DNA of 44,473 nucleotides from Planctomycetaceae bacterium (GTDB taxonomy: Bacteria > Planctomycetota > Planctomycetia > Planctomycetales > Planctomycetaceae). The stretch spans positions 1 to 44,473 of the forward strand of contig JAJDEI010000300.1 of assembly GCA_029259845.1 (NCBI GenBank), read 5' to 3'. A program made the translations under genes and the position numbers. Under the pieces are notes generated by a model. It worked only from the letters and a program-made list of their open reading frames with translations. It was not told the DNA's origin and did no database searches. Shown here in pieces: positions 16,599 through 26,022 of this stretch (positions are counted from its first letter, which is position 1; each line of letters begins with the position of its first letter).

Positions 16599-17798
16599 AT
16601 GCAACATCGCTGCACCGTTCTACTGTTGTTCTACCTGACGGCGTCATCCGCAGGGGTCACGTCATCCGCGCGGGCAGAGTCGCCGCTCCGGCGAATCGAA
16701 GGGGCGGTCCCCGGCCAGTCGGCCGCCGTGGTCGTCGATGACTGCCGGCTGATCCACACAACTCAGATTCTGCCGGTCGACGCCGATGGCCGGGTCGCCG
16801 GCGCCACGCCCGGCGACCAGGTTGACCACGTCCTCAGCCGCTTGGGCGAAATCATCGCGGCGAGTGACACGTCGCGGCGACGTGCCGTCAAGCTGAACAT
16901 TTATGTGGCTGACGCGGCGACGCGTGATCTCGTTCGCCAAAAACTGCCCGGCTGGTTTGGCGATGCCGACCTGCCGGCCGTGTCGTATGTCGAAACGGCG
17001 CTGCCGGTCGCCGGTGCCAAGGTTGCGTTGGATGCGGTCATCGCAAGTGCCCTCAAGAACAGCGCGGCACAACCAACGTTCGGCACTCTGAATGCCGGAC
17101 GCGCGGTTGATTGGAGTGAGCTGCCGCGCGGCGACGTCGTGTACGTTTCGGGGCAAGCCGAACCGGGCGAACTGGCCGAAGCGACGCGAGAAACACTCAA
17201 TTCCCTGTTGCGCACGCTCCGCAACATGCAACTCGGCCGCCAGCACATCGTGGGGCTGAAGTGCTTTGTGCAGCCGATGAGCGAGGCTCATGTCGTGGAC
17301 CGGGAACTCCGTCGTTTTTTTGGTGAAGCGACGATCCCCCCGGTCTCCCTTGTCGAGTGGAGCAGCAGTTCGCGGCCCATCGAGATTGAACTGATCGCTT
17401 ACGCCCCGCCGGTGGACGCCACGGAAACGGTCAGTTTCTCCGCGCCGCCCTGGATGCGTACGTCACCGGTATACAGCCGCGTCGCCCGAATTCATGGCAA
17501 CCGGAGAATCTACACCTCCGGCTTGTACGCGAACGATGAAGGGGACGGGGCGGCGCAAGTCCAGGACATTTTTCGTTCGCTCAAAGGGATTCTTGCCAGC
17601 ACAGGTTCCGACGTGGGACATCTCGCGAAGGCGACGTACTACGTGTCCGGAGACGACGCCAGCGCCCAACTGAACGCGATCCGTCCCTCGATCTATGACC
17701 CGAAACGCCCCCCAGCGGCATCGAAGGCGTTCGTCAAAGGAGTCGCTGCCGACCGCCGCAGCATCACCCTGGACATGATCGCCGCCCCCGCTCCGTAG
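16599..17798 (+). CDS. exported multi-domain Rid (YjgF/YER057c) family protein
   Basis: A 399-residue protein. ATG 16599 begins a signal peptide (MQHRCTVLLLFYLTASSAGV, cleavage near SARAES). Three Rid-like segments follow, roughly 30-145, 150-265 and 285-395, each with the Rid pattern of a GDVVYVSGQ-type strand, then QxxxxLxxLxxxL, then KxxxYV and a final strand ending IxxIAxAP (ITLDMIAAPAP). Rid proteins hydrolyse reactive imines when a conserved arginine is present; I did not verify that residue in any domain. Export is unusual for Rid enzymes, so a binding or structural role is possible. It is convergent with the CocE-like gene. Confidence 0.8.
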   Translation: MQHRCTVLLLFYLTASSAGVTSSARAESPLRRIEGAVPGQSAAVVVDDCRLIHTTQILPVDADGRVAGATPGDQVDHVLSRLGEIIAASDTSRRRAVKLNIYVADAATRDLVRQKLPGWFGDADLPAVSYVETALPVAGAKVALDAVIASALKNSAAQPTFGTLNAGRAVDWSELPRGDVVYVSGQAEPGELAEATRETLNSLLRTLRNMQLGRQHIVGLKCFVQPMSEAHVVDRELRRFFGEATIPPVSLVEWSSSSRPIEIELIAYAPPVDATETVSFSAPPWMRTSPVYSRVARIHGNRRIYTSGLYANDEGDGAAQVQDIFRSLKGILASTGSDVGHLAKATYYVSGDDASAQLNAIRPSIYDPKRPPAASKAFVKGVAADRRSITLDMIAAPAP

Positions 17799-17859
17799 CA
17801 GCGTGTTGAAGAGTCCCATTCGGCATGCCGCGGCCGCGCTGGCATGGTTCCGATTGTTC

Positions 17860-19587
17860 TCACTTCCGGCACGGCAACAAGATTCGCGACAGGTGCGCCG
17901 GATCGTGATAAACGTGCTCCGTTGCCACAGCCGATCGCTTTCCGAACGGTCCCTCAGCCGTGTTCGGGTTACGGTCGAACAGCGGAAAGTACGCGCCGCA
18001 GACATCGGCTTGCAGTCGGTGGCCTGTGCCGATTTGCGCCGCAATCGGTCCGAGGTCGACGGTGATTTCGTAGACTTGGCCCGGTTCGAGCCGCGTGGGA
18101 CGCACCTCGGATTCACGGAAGCGGCCTCGCAGAATCCCGACCGCCAGGTTCTGTGCGAAGCCGTCGGGATGCACGTCGACCAACTTGACCACCCAGTCGG
18201 CGTCAGGCGTGTCCGCCGAGACGGAGAGTTCCGCCTTGGCATTGCCGGCAAACGTCAGCGGTTCGGTGAATGGCCGGGACGTGTAAACCAGCACATCGTC
18301 TCGCTGTTCAATCGGCCGCTGGTCAACAGGCCCCCATGTCGCCGACATGACCGGGCGCGATGCGGTGACCGGACAGGCGGGAGCCGGGTCATCCGGATCG
18401 GCTCGAAAGCTGTCCGAAACCTCATTTTGATTCGGTGACGATCGATCGAGCTTGCCATCGCCGCCGGCGGTCTGCGCATGCCCGTCGGAATGGAGATAGA
18501 ACGCCGTTGTTTCAAAACCGTTCGGCGGCCACGTGGCGGCATCGTGCCAGGCATTGTCACCCATCGAGAAGTATTTCACCGGCACATCAACATCTCCTGC
18601 GGTTTCGCGGTCCTCTTTCAAGAAGCGGTCAAACCATTTGAGATTCTCGACCGTGCGATCCAGCACAGCATCGGGGCCAAAATCGACGTCGCCCACCTTC
18701 GCCCGTCCGATCGAACCATGATCCCACGGGCCGAGGATGAGTTGTTGGCGACGGCGAGTTTGCGGATCGCGAGCGTGCGTGTGCATTCGCTCGAAATTGC
18801 CGACCGATTCGCGCGAAAAGAAATCGTAGTAGCCCACGATGTGCTGCATGGGCAACTTGATGTCGATGATCTCGTCGGTGAGTTCAACCCGTTTCCAATA
18901 ACCGTCGAGGCGCGGATGGGTCAGCATGCCTTTGAGCCAGGGGATTGGCCAGCCGACCTGTTCGTCGACTTCGCTCAGCGGCAAATGCAACAACGTTCGC
19001 CGCCAGTCGGTGGTCACCGAGGCACCTTCGGGTTTCTCCGAATTCCCGGAGGCCCAGCCGGTGATCAACGAAATCCGAACCGCTCCGCCCAGGTACAGAT
19101 TGCGGTAGAAACTACTCCAGGTCGCTGTCGGCGCGATGGCGGCCAGTCCCGGCGGTTTCTCGACCGCCGCCTGCCACTGCGTGGCTCCCACATACGAAGC
19201 GCCCCACATTCCGATCCGCCCGTTACACCACGATTGTTCGCCGAGCCACTCGATGGCGTCGTATCCGTCCTGTCCCTCGCTGTTGTATGGGACGAAGTCC
19301 CCCTCGGATTGAAAACGCCCGCGGCAGTCCTGGACAACCGCGATGTAACCCGCCGCGGCAAAGCGCTCAGCCGCCGCCTTCGCGTGGTCTTTGTTGTATG
19401 GCGTCCGCATCAGCAAGACCGGCGCGCGCGACACCGTCGGCTTGCGATAGATGTCGGTGGCCAACATCACGCCGTCGCGCAGCGGCACACGAACCGTCTC
19501 GCGAGACACGCTTTGGACGTCACCTGCGAATGCACAGCGGCATGCAATCAGGGCGAAGCACAACCAGAACGGAAACGAACGATTCAT
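17860..19587 (-). CDS. exported CocE/NonD family alpha/beta hydrolase
   Basis: A 575-residue protein. ATG 19587 starts a signal peptide (MNRSFPFWLCFALIACRCAFA). The X-Pro dipeptidyl-peptidase/CocE alpha/beta domain follows (RDGVMLATDIYRKP, VVQDCRGRFQSEG). The triad is visible as S131 in GASY, D255 in GYYDFF and H290 in GPWDH. The C-terminal jelly-roll domain (about 350-570) contains VYTSRPFTEPLTFAG and AKAELSVSADTPDADWVVKLVDV. The family includes cocaine esterase, glutaryl-7-ACA acylase and X-Pro peptidases; the substrate here is unknown, with an ester or amide likely. It is divergent from the propeller gene at 19863. Confidence 0.93.
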   Translation of the reverse strand: MNRSFPFWLCFALIACRCAFAGDVQSVSRETVRVPLRDGVMLATDIYRKPTVSRAPVLLMRTPYNKDHAKAAAERFAAAGYIAVVQDCRGRFQSEGDFVPYNSEGQDGYDAIEWLGEQSWCNGRIGMWGASYVGATQWQAAVEKPPGLAAIAPTATWSSFYRNLYLGGAVRISLITGWASGNSEKPEGASVTTDWRRTLLHLPLSEVDEQVGWPIPWLKGMLTHPRLDGYWKRVELTDEIIDIKLPMQHIVGYYDFFSRESVGNFERMHTHARDPQTRRRQQLILGPWDHGSIGRAKVGDVDFGPDAVLDRTVENLKWFDRFLKEDRETAGDVDVPVKYFSMGDNAWHDAATWPPNGFETTAFYLHSDGHAQTAGGDGKLDRSSPNQNEVSDSFRADPDDPAPACPVTASRPVMSATWGPVDQRPIEQRDDVLVYTSRPFTEPLTFAGNAKAELSVSADTPDADWVVKLVDVHPDGFAQNLAVGILRGRFRESEVRPTRLEPGQVYEITVDLGPIAAQIGTGHRLQADVCGAYFPLFDRNPNTAEGPFGKRSAVATEHVYHDPAHLSRILLPCRK

Positions 19588-19862
19588 GGCCGACTCTCGG
19601 ATCAGGATGAGGACTCGCGATTCGCCCCGCGCGACAGGCCCTGCAAGGCCCTCCGAGTCTACCAGCGATCCCGTCATCAATCGACGGCGCGGGGTTGGGG
19701 TCAAGGGGGGAACGTGCTTTTTTCGAGGGGAGGATTGTCGGCGGTTTGCCATCGGCGTTGCCTCCGGGCTAACAGGAATCATGGACCGGCGCTCGCCCGG
19801 AGCCAACGGCGACGGTCGACGATGGAGAAATCGTACGGCCGTTCTGATATCGTGGAGGCCTG

Positions 19863-20909
19863 ATGATCGACCTCAGCCATTCAGCCGCAGCGTCTCCCCT
19901 CGTGCAGACCGTTCCATCGGACCCCGGGACGTCGTGGGTGAGCGACTCCGTAGCGATTGATTCTCCGCCCGACAGCGAGACCGATCCCGCTCCCGAATCG
20001 CAGTGGCCCCCCGCGTCAACGCGGACCGGCGTCTGCGGAGCCGTTTCACCGCGTGTGGTTGCCCTGCCTGAGGGCGGCTTTCGGATGTACTACACACAAA
20101 TCCTGCCGCGCACGGGATTCCCGCAAGGCGCGAACGACTACGGAAATGCAACATCACGAATCCTCAGCGCGACGTCGCCGGACGGCGTGTCGTGGATTCC
20201 GGAACCCGGCGTCCGGCTGTCTGCCCGGGAGGGCGGAGCCGGCGAGTTTCGAGTGGTTTCCTCGGAGGTCGTCCCGCGGGCTGACGGCAGCGGCGGCCTG
20301 CGGATGTACTACGAATGCTGCTGCGGGCCACAGTCGAAACAGAACTCCATCCGCAGTGCTGTCTCCGACGACGGCCTGCATTGGACCGTCGAGCCGGAAG
20401 CACGCCTGGAATTTGAGGGACGCAATCTGACATCGCCGCGCATCCTCTTTCTGGACGACGGACGCTGCCGCCTGTACTGCAGCGAGCGAGGCACAGGGAT
20501 CATCAGTGCCGTGTCCCGCGATGGCGGCTGGGCGTTTTCCCCCGAGCCGGGAATCCGCATCGCACCGGACCAGCGATTCGATCGTTTCACCGCCTTTGCC
20601 CCCGAGATTCTGCGTCTCAAGGCCGGCGGCTATCGGATGTACTACGCGGGCTACGGCGATCCCAAGCGTGCTGACATCCTGACCGCGGTGTCTGACGACG
20701 GCCTCGACTGGCAGAAGGCGCCCCGCCCGGTCCTCTTACCGGGAGCCAGTGCCTGGGACGCTGCGAAGTGTTCCGAGATGTGCGTGATCTGGAACGCCGG
20801 CGAGCCAACCGCTCCCCGGCAATTCCGCATGCTTTATGAAGCCTGTGACGGCACCGCCGAAAACCAACGAGGTGTCTGGCGTATCGCGAGTGCGATCAGC
20901 GTCTTATGA
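19863..20909 (+). CDS. five-bladed beta-propeller glycosidase-like protein, copy 1
   Basis: A 348-residue protein. GGAGG lies five bases before ATG 19863. It is built from repeating blades, each with GG(F/Y)RMYY followed by ILSATSxDGxxWxxEPG: FRMYYTQ, LRMYYEC, CRLYCSE, YRMYYAG and FRMLYEA. This is the pattern of GH43/GH32/GH62-type and related five-bladed propellers. I cannot see unambiguous catalytic carboxylates, so it may be a glycosidase or only glycosidase-like. No signal peptide is evident. A paralogue lies at 21954, with an exported hydrolase between them. Confidence 0.8.
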   Translation: MIDLSHSAAASPLVQTVPSDPGTSWVSDSVAIDSPPDSETDPAPESQWPPASTRTGVCGAVSPRVVALPEGGFRMYYTQILPRTGFPQGANDYGNATSRILSATSPDGVSWIPEPGVRLSAREGGAGEFRVVSSEVVPRADGSGGLRMYYECCCGPQSKQNSIRSAVSDDGLHWTVEPEARLEFEGRNLTSPRILFLDDGRCRLYCSERGTGIISAVSRDGGWAFSPEPGIRIAPDQRFDRFTAFAPEILRLKAGGYRMYYAGYGDPKRADILTAVSDDGLDWQKAPRPVLLPGASAWDAAKCSEMCVIWNAGEPTAPRQFRMLYEACDGTAENQRGVWRIASAISVL

Positions 20910-20946
20910 ACCATCTCAATGGATGTGTTCCAGGAGTTTGAACGGC

Positions 20947-21828
20947 ATGGCCACTCGCAAAGCGATCTTCATGCTTTCGAGCATCGTGGCCGGTGGGGCG
21001 GCAATCACCAAACCAGCCGTGTGTCGCGCCGACGATGCGGGCGCGTTCGCCAGCGTCGACGATCGGAATTTCACGGCGGAGTATGATGGCTCGGAGCAGA
21101 AGTACGTCGTCATGGCGCCGGAAGGACTCACTCCCGATCAGCCCGTTTCGTTGTTGATTGCCTTGCACGGGCATGGGTCGGACCGGTGGCAGTTCGTGCG
21201 GCAAATGCGAGGCGAATGTCGCGCAACGCGAGATGTCGCCGCAGCCCACAAAATGCTCCTGGTTTCCCCCGACTATCGTGCGAAGACTTCATGGATGGGC
21301 CCTGCTGCGGAAGCCGATGTGCGACAGCTCATTCTCATTCTGAAACAGCGTTTCAAAGTTCAGCGGCTGATTCTCTGCGGTGGTTCGATGGGTGGAACCG
21401 GAGCCTTGACTTTGACCGCCCTGCATCCGGGTCTCATCGATGGGGTTGTCTCCCTGAATGGTACGGCGAACCTTGTCGATGACACGCATTTCCCGGACGC
21501 CATCGCCGGATCGTTCGGCGGCTCGAAACAGCAGGTTCCCCGGGAGTATCGCAAACGCAGCGCTGAGTTTTTTCCGAAGCGGTTTACCATGCCCTTCGCC
21601 GCAACGACCGGAGGCAAAGACGACGTCGTGCCTGCCGACAGCGTTCTCCGCCTGATTCGCCGTGTCCGCCAACACAATTCCAAGGTCCTCAGTATCCACC
21701 GGCCAAACGGCGGCCACAACACTTCTTACGAAGACACGAAACGCGCATTGGAGTTCGTCATTGCCGCCAGCGAATCCCAGCCAACCGAACCAATGGCTGA
21801 CGCAAAGGACGTGAAGGGCCGGCACTAA
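20947..21828 (+). CDS. exported alpha/beta hydrolase (esterase/depolymerase type)
   Basis: A 293-residue protein from ATG 20947, CAGGAG upstream. The signal peptide covers about residues 1-28 (LSSIVAGGAAITKPAVCRA). The oxyanion region LLIALHGHGSD is followed by the nucleophile elbow GGSMGG with S147, then an acid in TGGKDDVVP and a histidine in NGGHNTSYE. It resembles the PHB-depolymerase/feruloyl-esterase-like group of small secreted esterases. Its position between two propeller paralogues suggests a joint role in trimming an esterified polysaccharide, which is inference. Confidence 0.85.
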   Translation: MATRKAIFMLSSIVAGGAAITKPAVCRADDAGAFASVDDRNFTAEYDGSEQKYVVMAPEGLTPDQPVSLLIALHGHGSDRWQFVRQMRGECRATRDVAAAHKMLLVSPDYRAKTSWMGPAAEADVRQLILILKQRFKVQRLILCGGSMGGTGALTLTALHPGLIDGVVSLNGTANLVDDTHFPDAIAGSFGGSKQQVPREYRKRSAEFFPKRFTMPFAATTGGKDDVVPADSVLRLIRRVRQHNSKVLSIHRPNGGHNTSYEDTKRALEFVIAASESQPTEPMADAKDVKGRH

Positions 21829-21953
21829 CACCATCATTCCGTCGGTCAAGGAGCGTGGGTCAGAGGCCCGGTCTTATCACTCTGCCCTGCATTCTGTTCG
21901 CCGTGGTTGCCAAGGAACGGTCAGCTTCCCTCTGATGCGGACAACTCAAGACG

Positions 21954-23114
21954 ATGTCCGCCGATTCTTCCCTGCACGACAACAAAGCAGCAGCGGCAAA
22001 AAGAAGAGGACTGCAGGGGATGAGCGTCATGTATCGATGGCGAAAGGAGCCAGGCGCGCGCGTCCAGGGATCGCGGCCGCTCGATGCTCTGAAGGTTCAG
22101 GCACCGTGCGTGGTGCGGGTACCGGAGGGTGGCTACCGGATGTTCTACACGGCCATCGGACCCGCGAAACCGTATGCAAAGTGCCAGGGCTATCTTCTGA
22201 GTGCGTTCTCCGACGAGGGCCTGCTGTTCCATCCCGAGCCTGGAATTCGCGTCGCGCCGCAACCGGCCGTGCCACAGATGGCGCTCCGAGTGCTTGCCCC
22301 GACGGTTGCACGCTGCGCTGACGGACGGTGGCGAATGTATTTCGAATCGCGTGGGTCGGCGGACCGGCCGACTGTCATCCGCAGCGCCGCGTCTGAGGAC
22401 CTGTTGTCCTGGAAACATGAACCGGGGCACCGGCTGGAAGGCTTTGGCGGCGTCGGAGGACCGCGATTTCTTCCACTCCCCGACGGTCGCGGACGAATCT
22501 ATTGCTTCGCGTCGGAGTTCGACAATGACGGGATACGTCCTGGTGGCCAGGTTCGTCAAAGCATCGTCAGTGCCGTGACGGACGATGGCCTCCGATTCTC
22601 AATCGAGCCGGGTTATCGAATGCGCGACAGGCAGGCAGCGTATGACACGGTCGGCATGACGGCGGCCGAAGTCATCCCGCCACAAGGCGACGACGGCCGT
22701 TGGACCATGTTCTTCTCGGCCTGGCAGGATGTTCCTGCGGGAACAGACGTGCCGTTGCACCCGAGCTGCGATCCCGACGCCGCGATCACGGGGCGCAGCG
22801 AAGACTTTGCGGCCGCCTCGATCGCATCGGATCTGGCGGGGTACCGGTCCCGGATCTTCAGGGCGTTTTCGCGGGACGGACTTGCCTGGGAGCGGGACGG
22901 CTGCGTCATTGAGGGGGATGGAGACAACAGCGACGAACTGGACGCGCTCCACGCGGAGGATATGTCGCTGGTCGAAATCGGAGACGGCCGGTATCGCATG
23001 TATTACGCCGCCTGCGATCGCAAGGGCAACTGGCGAATCGCGAGCGCTGTGACTGAAAACTCGCAGCCGACCCTGCCGGCATCGATAACGGGCAGCCCAC
23101 AAACTCGCAGCTGA
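21954..23114 (+). CDS. five-bladed beta-propeller glycosidase-like protein, copy 2
   Basis: A 386-residue paralogue of the gene at 19863 with the same blade grammar: GGYRMFYTA, LLSAFSDEGLLFHPEPGIR, WRMYFES, GRIYCFA, WTMFFSA and YRMYYAACD, ending in NWRIASAVTE, as copy 1 ends in VWRIASAISV. It is longer, with an extra insertion between blades 4 and 5 (DVPLHPSCDPDAAITGRSED). ATG 21954 is the first start; an internal ATG at 22020 is possible. No signal peptide is clear. Enzymatic activity is unproven. Confidence 0.78.
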   Translation: MSADSSLHDNKAAAAKRRGLQGMSVMYRWRKEPGARVQGSRPLDALKVQAPCVVRVPEGGYRMFYTAIGPAKPYAKCQGYLLSAFSDEGLLFHPEPGIRVAPQPAVPQMALRVLAPTVARCADGRWRMYFESRGSADRPTVIRSAASEDLLSWKHEPGHRLEGFGGVGGPRFLPLPDGRGRIYCFASEFDNDGIRPGGQVRQSIVSAVTDDGLRFSIEPGYRMRDRQAAYDTVGMTAAEVIPPQGDDGRWTMFFSAWQDVPAGTDVPLHPSCDPDAAITGRSEDFAAASIASDLAGYRSRIFRAFSRDGLAWERDGCVIEGDGDNSDELDALHAEDMSLVEIGDGRYRMYYAACDRKGNWRIASAVTENSQPTLPASITGSPQTRS

Positions 23115-23411
23115 CCGCACTCCGGTGTTGACAGCATGGTCGGAGCCGAGGAGGCCCGATCAGGCCGCCCCTCCAACCGGCGCCGACCGGCAGAGTCTTT
23201 GGACCGGACGCGGAGCCGCTTCTCCGCGGCTAAGGAACTTCGCGGAGATCTGAGGATTGTGCCGCGGTGGGCTTGGATTCCCGAAGTCGGTGGACTTTTG
23301 CCGTTGCGTGAAAGTCGCGACACCGGCGGTCGCGAATCGGCGGTGCTGATCCGCGAAGCGGACACGGCAACAGTGCGGCCAACCGGGAGCTGTCTGGTGT
23401 CCTGCCGGAGA
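23115..23411. other. intergenic region, nothing recognised
   Basis: About 300 bp between convergent genes. No convincing hairpin with a U-run, no conserved frame and no repeat family from elsewhere in the window was seen. Confidence 0.5.
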
Positions 23412-24149
23412 TCAGGCGGCCGGTTTCTCCTCGGTTTTCTCTTTGGGGGCGTCGTCCTTTTTCGGCTCCTCTTTCTTGGGTTCCTCCTTCTTCGCTTCCT
23501 CTTTCTTGGGCTCTTCCTTCTTAGCCTCTTCCTTTTTGGGTTCCTCTTTCTTGGCTTCCTCGGCCTTCGGTTCCTCAACAACGACCGGCTTGAGTTCCAG
23601 AGCGCCGACGACTTCGAGCGGAGAGAACGCCAGTATCAGGGCGTTGATTCCTTCGGGGGTGCACTCGGTTTGCCAAACGTAGACCTTCTTCAGGTTTTTC
23701 AGCCCGTGTAGGTGCTGCAGCCCGGCGTCACTCACTTTGGTTCCGTACACATTGAGATACACCAAGGATTTCAAACCGGCCAGATGGGCCAGCCCGGCAT
23801 CGGTAATGCCGGTCTTTTCCAGGTGCAGTTTTTCGAGCGAGGTGAGGCCGGCGATTTGCGCCAGCCCGGCATCGGTGATCTTCGTGCCGGCCAAGTTGAG
23901 CCATGCCACTTTGGGCAGCGTGGCCACCAGCGCGAGATGTTCATCAGTCACGTCGCTATCGGCCAGATGGAGCGTCACGTCGAGCCGGTCGTCATTCTGG
24001 GCAATCGGCATGACGTTCCCGCCCAGCGCCTTGAGGGCGTCAACCGCTTGCTGCTGTTCGGGAGTGAGCGGCTGTTCGTCGTCGGCCGGATAGGCCGAAG
24101 AGACGCTCAATAGTACGGCTACGCTGCAGGCAAGAGTGCGAATCCACAT
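23412..24149 (-). CDS. exported leucine-rich-repeat protein with Lys/Glu tail
   Basis: A 245-residue protein. ATG 24149 follows GGAGG and begins a signal peptide (MWIRTLACSVAVLLSVSSAYPA). Residues about 50-170 are LRRs of the bacterial 'TxITDAGLAxLxGLxxLxxLxLxxT' type, at least four units. The C-terminal 65 residues are a low-complexity stretch of PKKEEAKKEE repeats (about 23440-23570), highly charged and probably unstructured or wall-facing. Such secreted LRRs are common in planctomycetes and presumably mediate protein binding. Confidence 0.88.
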   Translation of the reverse strand: MWIRTLACSVAVLLSVSSAYPADDEQPLTPEQQQAVDALKALGGNVMPIAQNDDRLDVTLHLADSDVTDEHLALVATLPKVAWLNLAGTKITDAGLAQIAGLTSLEKLHLEKTGITDAGLAHLAGLKSLVYLNVYGTKVSDAGLQHLHGLKNLKKVYVWQTECTPEGINALILAFSPLEVVGALELKPVVVEEPKAEEAKKEEPKKEEAKKEEPKKEEAKKEEPKKEEPKKDDAPKEKTEEKPAA

Positions 24150-24332
24150 GGGATTGTCCTCCTTTTCCGGGGGGAGACAAGTCAACACGACGAGACTCGC
24201 CGTTGACGCCACAAGCGTCAGGAGCACGTCGTCGATTACCGTATCGAATCCGCCATGATAATCCATCTGCGGCAGCGTCGCCACAGGCCCTGGCTCCGCA
24301 CACGGGGGCGGCTGCGCGTCCTTGGCGGTTTG

Positions 24333-25745
24333 CTATCCGGTTTCGATCCCGTAGCGGCGGATTTTCTTCCAGAGGGTCACGCGGCTCGTGCCCAGTTGTT
24401 GGGCGGCTTTCGTCTTGTTGCCGCCGGTTGCTTCGAGTGCCCCGAGGATGCGGTCCCGGTCCTGCTGTTGCTGCGGTGTCAAGTCGGCGATCGCTGCCGG
24501 CCGATTATCGCGACGGGAAGGGGACGCCAGCGCCCGGGAAGCGGCCGGCCGGTCGGAAGACCGGACATCATCGGGGAGGTCCAGCAGTGAGATGGTTGTC
24601 CCGGCGACCGTGACGAAGGCATGCTCGATGGCGTTTCTCAGCTCTCGGACGTTGCCCGGCCAAGGTGCCTGGATCAAGCACTGCAGAGCATCACGAGCAA
24701 TGCCGGTCACCGGCTTGCCGTACGTTTTTGCGAATTCCTCCATCAGCGTTTCCACCAGCAGCGGGATATCTTCCCGCCGTTCGCGAAGCGGCGGGAGACC
24801 AATTTCAAAGACGTGAATCCGGTAGTAGAAGTCCTCGCGGAACTCTCCGACAGCGACAAGTTGCCGGAGACCCTTGTTCGTCGCAGTGATCAGCCGCACG
24901 TCGATGGTGCGCGTCCGTTCGTCGCCGACCGGCTGAATCTCACGCTCCTGCAGCGCGCGCAGCAGCTTGAGTTGGAGCAGCGGAGAGACATCACCGATCT
25001 CATCGAGCAACAGGCTGCCGCCGTCTGCCGCCAGGAAGAGGCCCCGTTTGTCCTTGACGGCACCGGTGAAGGCCCCCTTCACATGCCCGAACAGTTCGCT
25101 CTCCAGAAGTGTTTCGGGAATGGCTGAGCAGTTGACGGCGATGAAGGGCTTGTCGCGGCGCGTGCTTTGGGCATGGATGGCCCGGGCTGCGAGCTCTTTG
25201 CCGGTGCCCGATTCACCGCTCAGAAACACGGTGACGTCACTTTCAGCGGCCAACCGCAGACGCCGAAACACCTCCTGCATGGGGGAACTGCTGCCGACAA
25301 GCTGCTCGAATCCCGCCTGTTCGCGCGTCTGCTCTTCGAGAATGGCGATCCGCTCATTCGCTCGCATCAGCGAGGTGACGTCGGTGAACGAGCCGACTGC
25401 CCCGACGGTGTGGGACGCCTTGTCGAACAGCACCCGTACGTTCCCGTGAATGGAGATTTCGCGGCCGTCCTTCGCCTGCACTTTGCATTGCTGGTCGCAA
25501 ATCCCGGTCGGCGGAGCCGCGGCACCGAGCATCTCCGCGATGGTGCCGAAGCCCTTGCAGTTGGGGCCTTCCAGAATACGGCACGGCCTGCCGACGACTT
25601 CTTCGGAGGCGTATCCGGTGATCTGCTCTGCGCCCCGGTTCCACGAGACGAAGCGTCCCGCCGCGTCGACGGTAAACAGCCCGTCGGCCATGGCGTCGAC
25701 GATTGTTTCGAGGATTTGCGGCGATTTGCGAAAATCGAGTTCCAT
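24333..25745 (-). CDS. PAS-containing sigma-54-dependent activator (Fis family)
   Basis: A 470-residue bacterial enhancer-binding protein. A PAS domain is at about 8-125 with four cysteines in the middle (C55, C63, C83, C87), which may bind a metal, a cluster or a redox signal. The AAA+ domain is at about 145-380: Walker A GESGTGKE (177-184), GAFTGA (224-229, the sigma-54-contacting loop), Walker B LLLDEI (245-250) and GNVREL. A Fis-type HTH is at the C-terminus (NKTKAAQQLGTSRVTLWKKI). The ATG at 25745 was chosen because codons upstream are translated tandem-repeat DNA. It is divergent from the cytochrome-UspA operon, whose upstream region holds candidate binding sites and a -24/-12 promoter, so it probably controls that operon. 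Confidence 0.94.
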   Translation of the reverse strand: MELDFRKSPQILETIVDAMADGLFTVDAAGRFVSWNRGAEQITGYASEEVVGRPCRILEGPNCKGFGTIAEMLGAAAPPTGICDQQCKVQAKDGREISIHGNVRVLFDKASHTVGAVGSFTDVTSLMRANERIAILEEQTREQAGFEQLVGSSSPMQEVFRRLRLAAESDVTVFLSGESGTGKELAARAIHAQSTRRDKPFIAVNCSAIPETLLESELFGHVKGAFTGAVKDKRGLFLAADGGSLLLDEIGDVSPLLQLKLLRALQEREIQPVGDERTRTIDVRLITATNKGLRQLVAVGEFREDFYYRIHVFEIGLPPLRERREDIPLLVETLMEEFAKTYGKPVTGIARDALQCLIQAPWPGNVRELRNAIEHAFVTVAGTTISLLDLPDDVRSSDRPAASRALASPSRRDNRPAAIADLTPQQQQDRDRILGALEATGGNKTKAAQQLGTSRVTLWKKIRRYGIETG

Positions 25746-25761
25746 AGGAGTCGTGCCGCCA

Positions 25762-25799
25762 TGTTGGCCATCCGAACAGCCATGTTGGCCATCCGAACA
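25762..25799. promoter_or_regulatory. tandem 17-bp dyads, candidate activator-binding sites
   Basis: TGTTGGCCATCCGAACA occurs twice, at 25762-25778 and 25783-25799, exactly 21 bp apart (two helical turns). Each copy is an imperfect dyad (TGTT-N9-AACA). They lie between the activator gene and the cytochrome operon, about 165 bp upstream of the -24/-12 element at 25946, a usual distance for an enhancer. The role is inferred. Confidence 0.6.
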
Positions 25800-25945
25800 A
25801 TTGTAACCAAACGCAGCCGAGGACGCTGTCAAATTTGGCTCGCAGAGGTGTGCAAACCGGCGCGTGCCGTGCGGATTCGCACGTACCGGAGTGTGTCGGT
25901 TAAGATTCGTCCTCTGATCCGGCGACGAAGAAACGAGCGAGCCTT

Positions 25946-25961
25946 CGGCATACGCTTTGCC
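25946..25961 (+). promoter_or_regulatory. sigma-54 (-24/-12) promoter of the cytochrome-UspA operon
   Basis: CGGCATA-CGCT-TTGCC keeps the GG (-24) and GC (-12) at the right spacing and the GGCA and TTGC cores, but departs from consensus at three positions. It ends 62 bp before the cytochrome ATG and points into the operon. The adjacent activator and dyads support it. Confidence 0.6.
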
Positions 25962-26022
25962 GTGTAAGCCGCCGTATATGGTTTCCTCTCATGCCATGCT
26001 GAGTAGCCAACGAGGAGTGAAG

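Noticed and set aside
18478-19863. 461-residue plus-strand open frame inside the CocE gene
   Set aside because: The opposite strand carries a complete signal peptide and catalytic triad; this frame has neither composition nor motifs of a protein.
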